Shown here: positions 62,925-64,000 of the stretch, in pieces
Layout: every line of letters begins with the position of its first letter
How positions within the stretch are numbered: the stretch's first letter is position 1
Origin: Lotus japonicus
Taxonomy: Eukaryota > Streptophyta > Magnoliopsida > Fabales > Fabaceae
Length of the DNA: 64,000 nt
Direction: 5' to 3'
Assembly: GCF_012489685.1 (NCBI RefSeq)
Contig: NC_080043.1
Location: 43,477,127 to 43,541,126, forward strand
The notes under the pieces: generated by a model
What the model was told of the DNA's origin: nothing
The model's database searches: none
Seen by the model: only the letters and a program-made list of their open reading frames with translations
Made by a program: the position numbers and the translations under genes

Positions 62925-64000
62925 GATTCAAAACTTAACTCGATCGCTCTATAACTCATAGACGAACTATTCCCTTGGAATCTACTAGTCCATTAACGTC
63001 GATTCCAACTTCGTAACTATCCTCATTCGCACCATGAAATCAATCTTCTACTTAGTCATCATTCAAATTAAAACTCGACTCGAGTCTTGATACCTTGTGC
63101 ATCGCTAGACCCAATCCCTTTTAACATCCGTTCATCAACAACTTATAAGCTAATCATCATATCAATATCTTACAATCCATCATTGTCATCTCCCCTTTTT
63201 CGAGACTTCCCTTACCCGAACCATAAAACCAACCTTCACTTATTCACAACCCACTTTACAATTACCTAAAATCCTTAACACTTCCCCCAAATCCGAACTT
63301 ATTCTCTAGAAAATCAAACCATAGTTGTACCTCAGGAAACTTAACTAGTCATTTTATCATCCGATCCCTCAACATTCGGAGGTTTAACTACAATCATTAA
63401 TGCCAACACCACTAAATCTCTGATTCGAACATGATTTTCACCTCCCAAGGTCAATCTTAACCCTTAAATCCTCACTTAACTTAGTGAAATTCACTTGCTA
63501 ACCCCAGCATGCAATATCGGACTCCATAACAAAGTTCCATTCACTCTTAGACTCTAAGAAATTTGTCCACATATAACAACCTCAAGTATTAATCTTAATA
63601 CTAACTCTTTATTTCCGTAACTAGATCGTCCTCCCATCAATCCGATACTTAGTCTCTCGATCAAAACCTGACAAACCTTGAGTCCTACGCACTTAAGACA
63701 AGAATTCATAGACTTAAAACCTAAACTTTCACCACGTTTGGACCTCAAATGTCCTTTAATTCTTCAATACTTCTTAAATGAATATCCATTTCTTAAACTA
63801 TAACTCCTCCCCAAAGGAAATCAATTACTTAACAAAAACTTTACTTCCCAACTCAACTAATCCTCGATCCAATCAAATTAATCTTACCAATCCATCTATC
63901 AAAGTCCATTGCCAGTTCTGATTCCGAATATCACCCCCTCAATATTAAGTTGATCAGGCCTAATACATCGAAGGTGAAGATTTAGAAAAACCCACTGGAA
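62925..64000 (-). other. Non-coding internal region, second copy (cut by window edge)
   Basis: Repeats 56466-57541 with the 6459-bp offset. The gag remnant and next LTR would follow outside the window. Confidence 0.75.

Larger units (their letters stand above)
52383..64000 (-). mobile_element. Tandemly repeated non-autonomous chromovirus-type Ty3/Gypsy element
   Basis: LTR (52383-55165), internal (55166-58841), LTR (58842-61624), internal (61625 to the edge), all in one orientation, with an exact 6459-bp period and no difference noticed between copies. Internal regions carry a gag remnant near the primer binding site and an integrase near the 3' LTR; capsid, protease, RT and RNase H are missing. 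Inserted in SIRE-B pol. Arrays sharing an LTR arise by unequal LTR-LTR recombination; an assembly error is the alternative. Confidence 0.88.

Noticed and set aside
1..64000. Bacterial operons, secretion, defence or toxin systems
   Set aside because: No prokaryotic gene organisation; all protein-level signals are plant retroelement, plastid-derived or plant nuclear.

Overview
This window is repeat-dominated plant nuclear DNA, most likely from a papilionoid legume. The evidence is the SIRE/Maximus-type Copia elements, Tat- and chromovirus-type Ty3/Gypsy elements with very long LTRs, a spliced F-box gene and a plastid-DNA insertion. The legume call is an inference from the style of the repeat families; no marker gene proves it. 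Nothing prokaryotic was seen.

Layout. 1-8354 is a three-deep nest: a SIRE-like gag-only Copia element (1-3569) sits in a long chromovirus-type LTR (3570-6205), which sits in a second LTR of the same family (6206-8354). 8355-11063 holds degraded LTR-like sequence and a Tat gag fragment. 11064-12430 is a scrambled mosaic of plastid segments (rrn23/rrn4.5, atpA, rps7, ycf2, trnS-GGA, rrn23 again). 13631-20290 is another long LTR split by a complete, young second copy of the gag-only Copia element (15280-20065, TSD GATAG). 20291-24700 holds minisatellite-bearing LTR-like sequence, a decayed fragment of a UBR7-type (UBR box + PHD) gene, a GGGTACCC-rich inverted-repeat element and AT-rich DNA. The only convincing host gene is a three-exon F-box/LRR gene at 24701-26773.

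27595-29950 is a solo LTR with a perfect TSD (TTTTG). From 29992 to the end there is one large nest: Tat pieces (LTR + antisense extra ORF, then an integrase fragment) were hit by SIRE-A (+ strand, from 31749). The 5' LTR of SIRE-A contains Tat-B (31958-39663) and its gag was hit by SIRE-B (- strand, from 41464). The 3' LTR of SIRE-B contains a 4-kb solo LTR (42206-46232, TSD ATAAG). Its pol contains a chromovirus-type element (52383 to beyond 64000) laid out as LTR-internal-LTR-internal with an exact 6459-bp period.

Nearly every element is non-autonomous: gag without pol (Copia copies 1 and 2), gag/protease without RT (Tat-B), zinc-knuckle gag plus integrase without RT (the tandem element), or broken pol (SIRE-B). 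The most unusual observations are (i) one LTR family in which the same short interval is filled with a different tandem repeat in each copy, (ii) exon-like blocks and a small acidic ORF inside those LTRs, with one copy lacking the intervening segment, (iii) the plastid mosaic, and (iv) the perfectly repeated LTR-internal-LTR-internal array.
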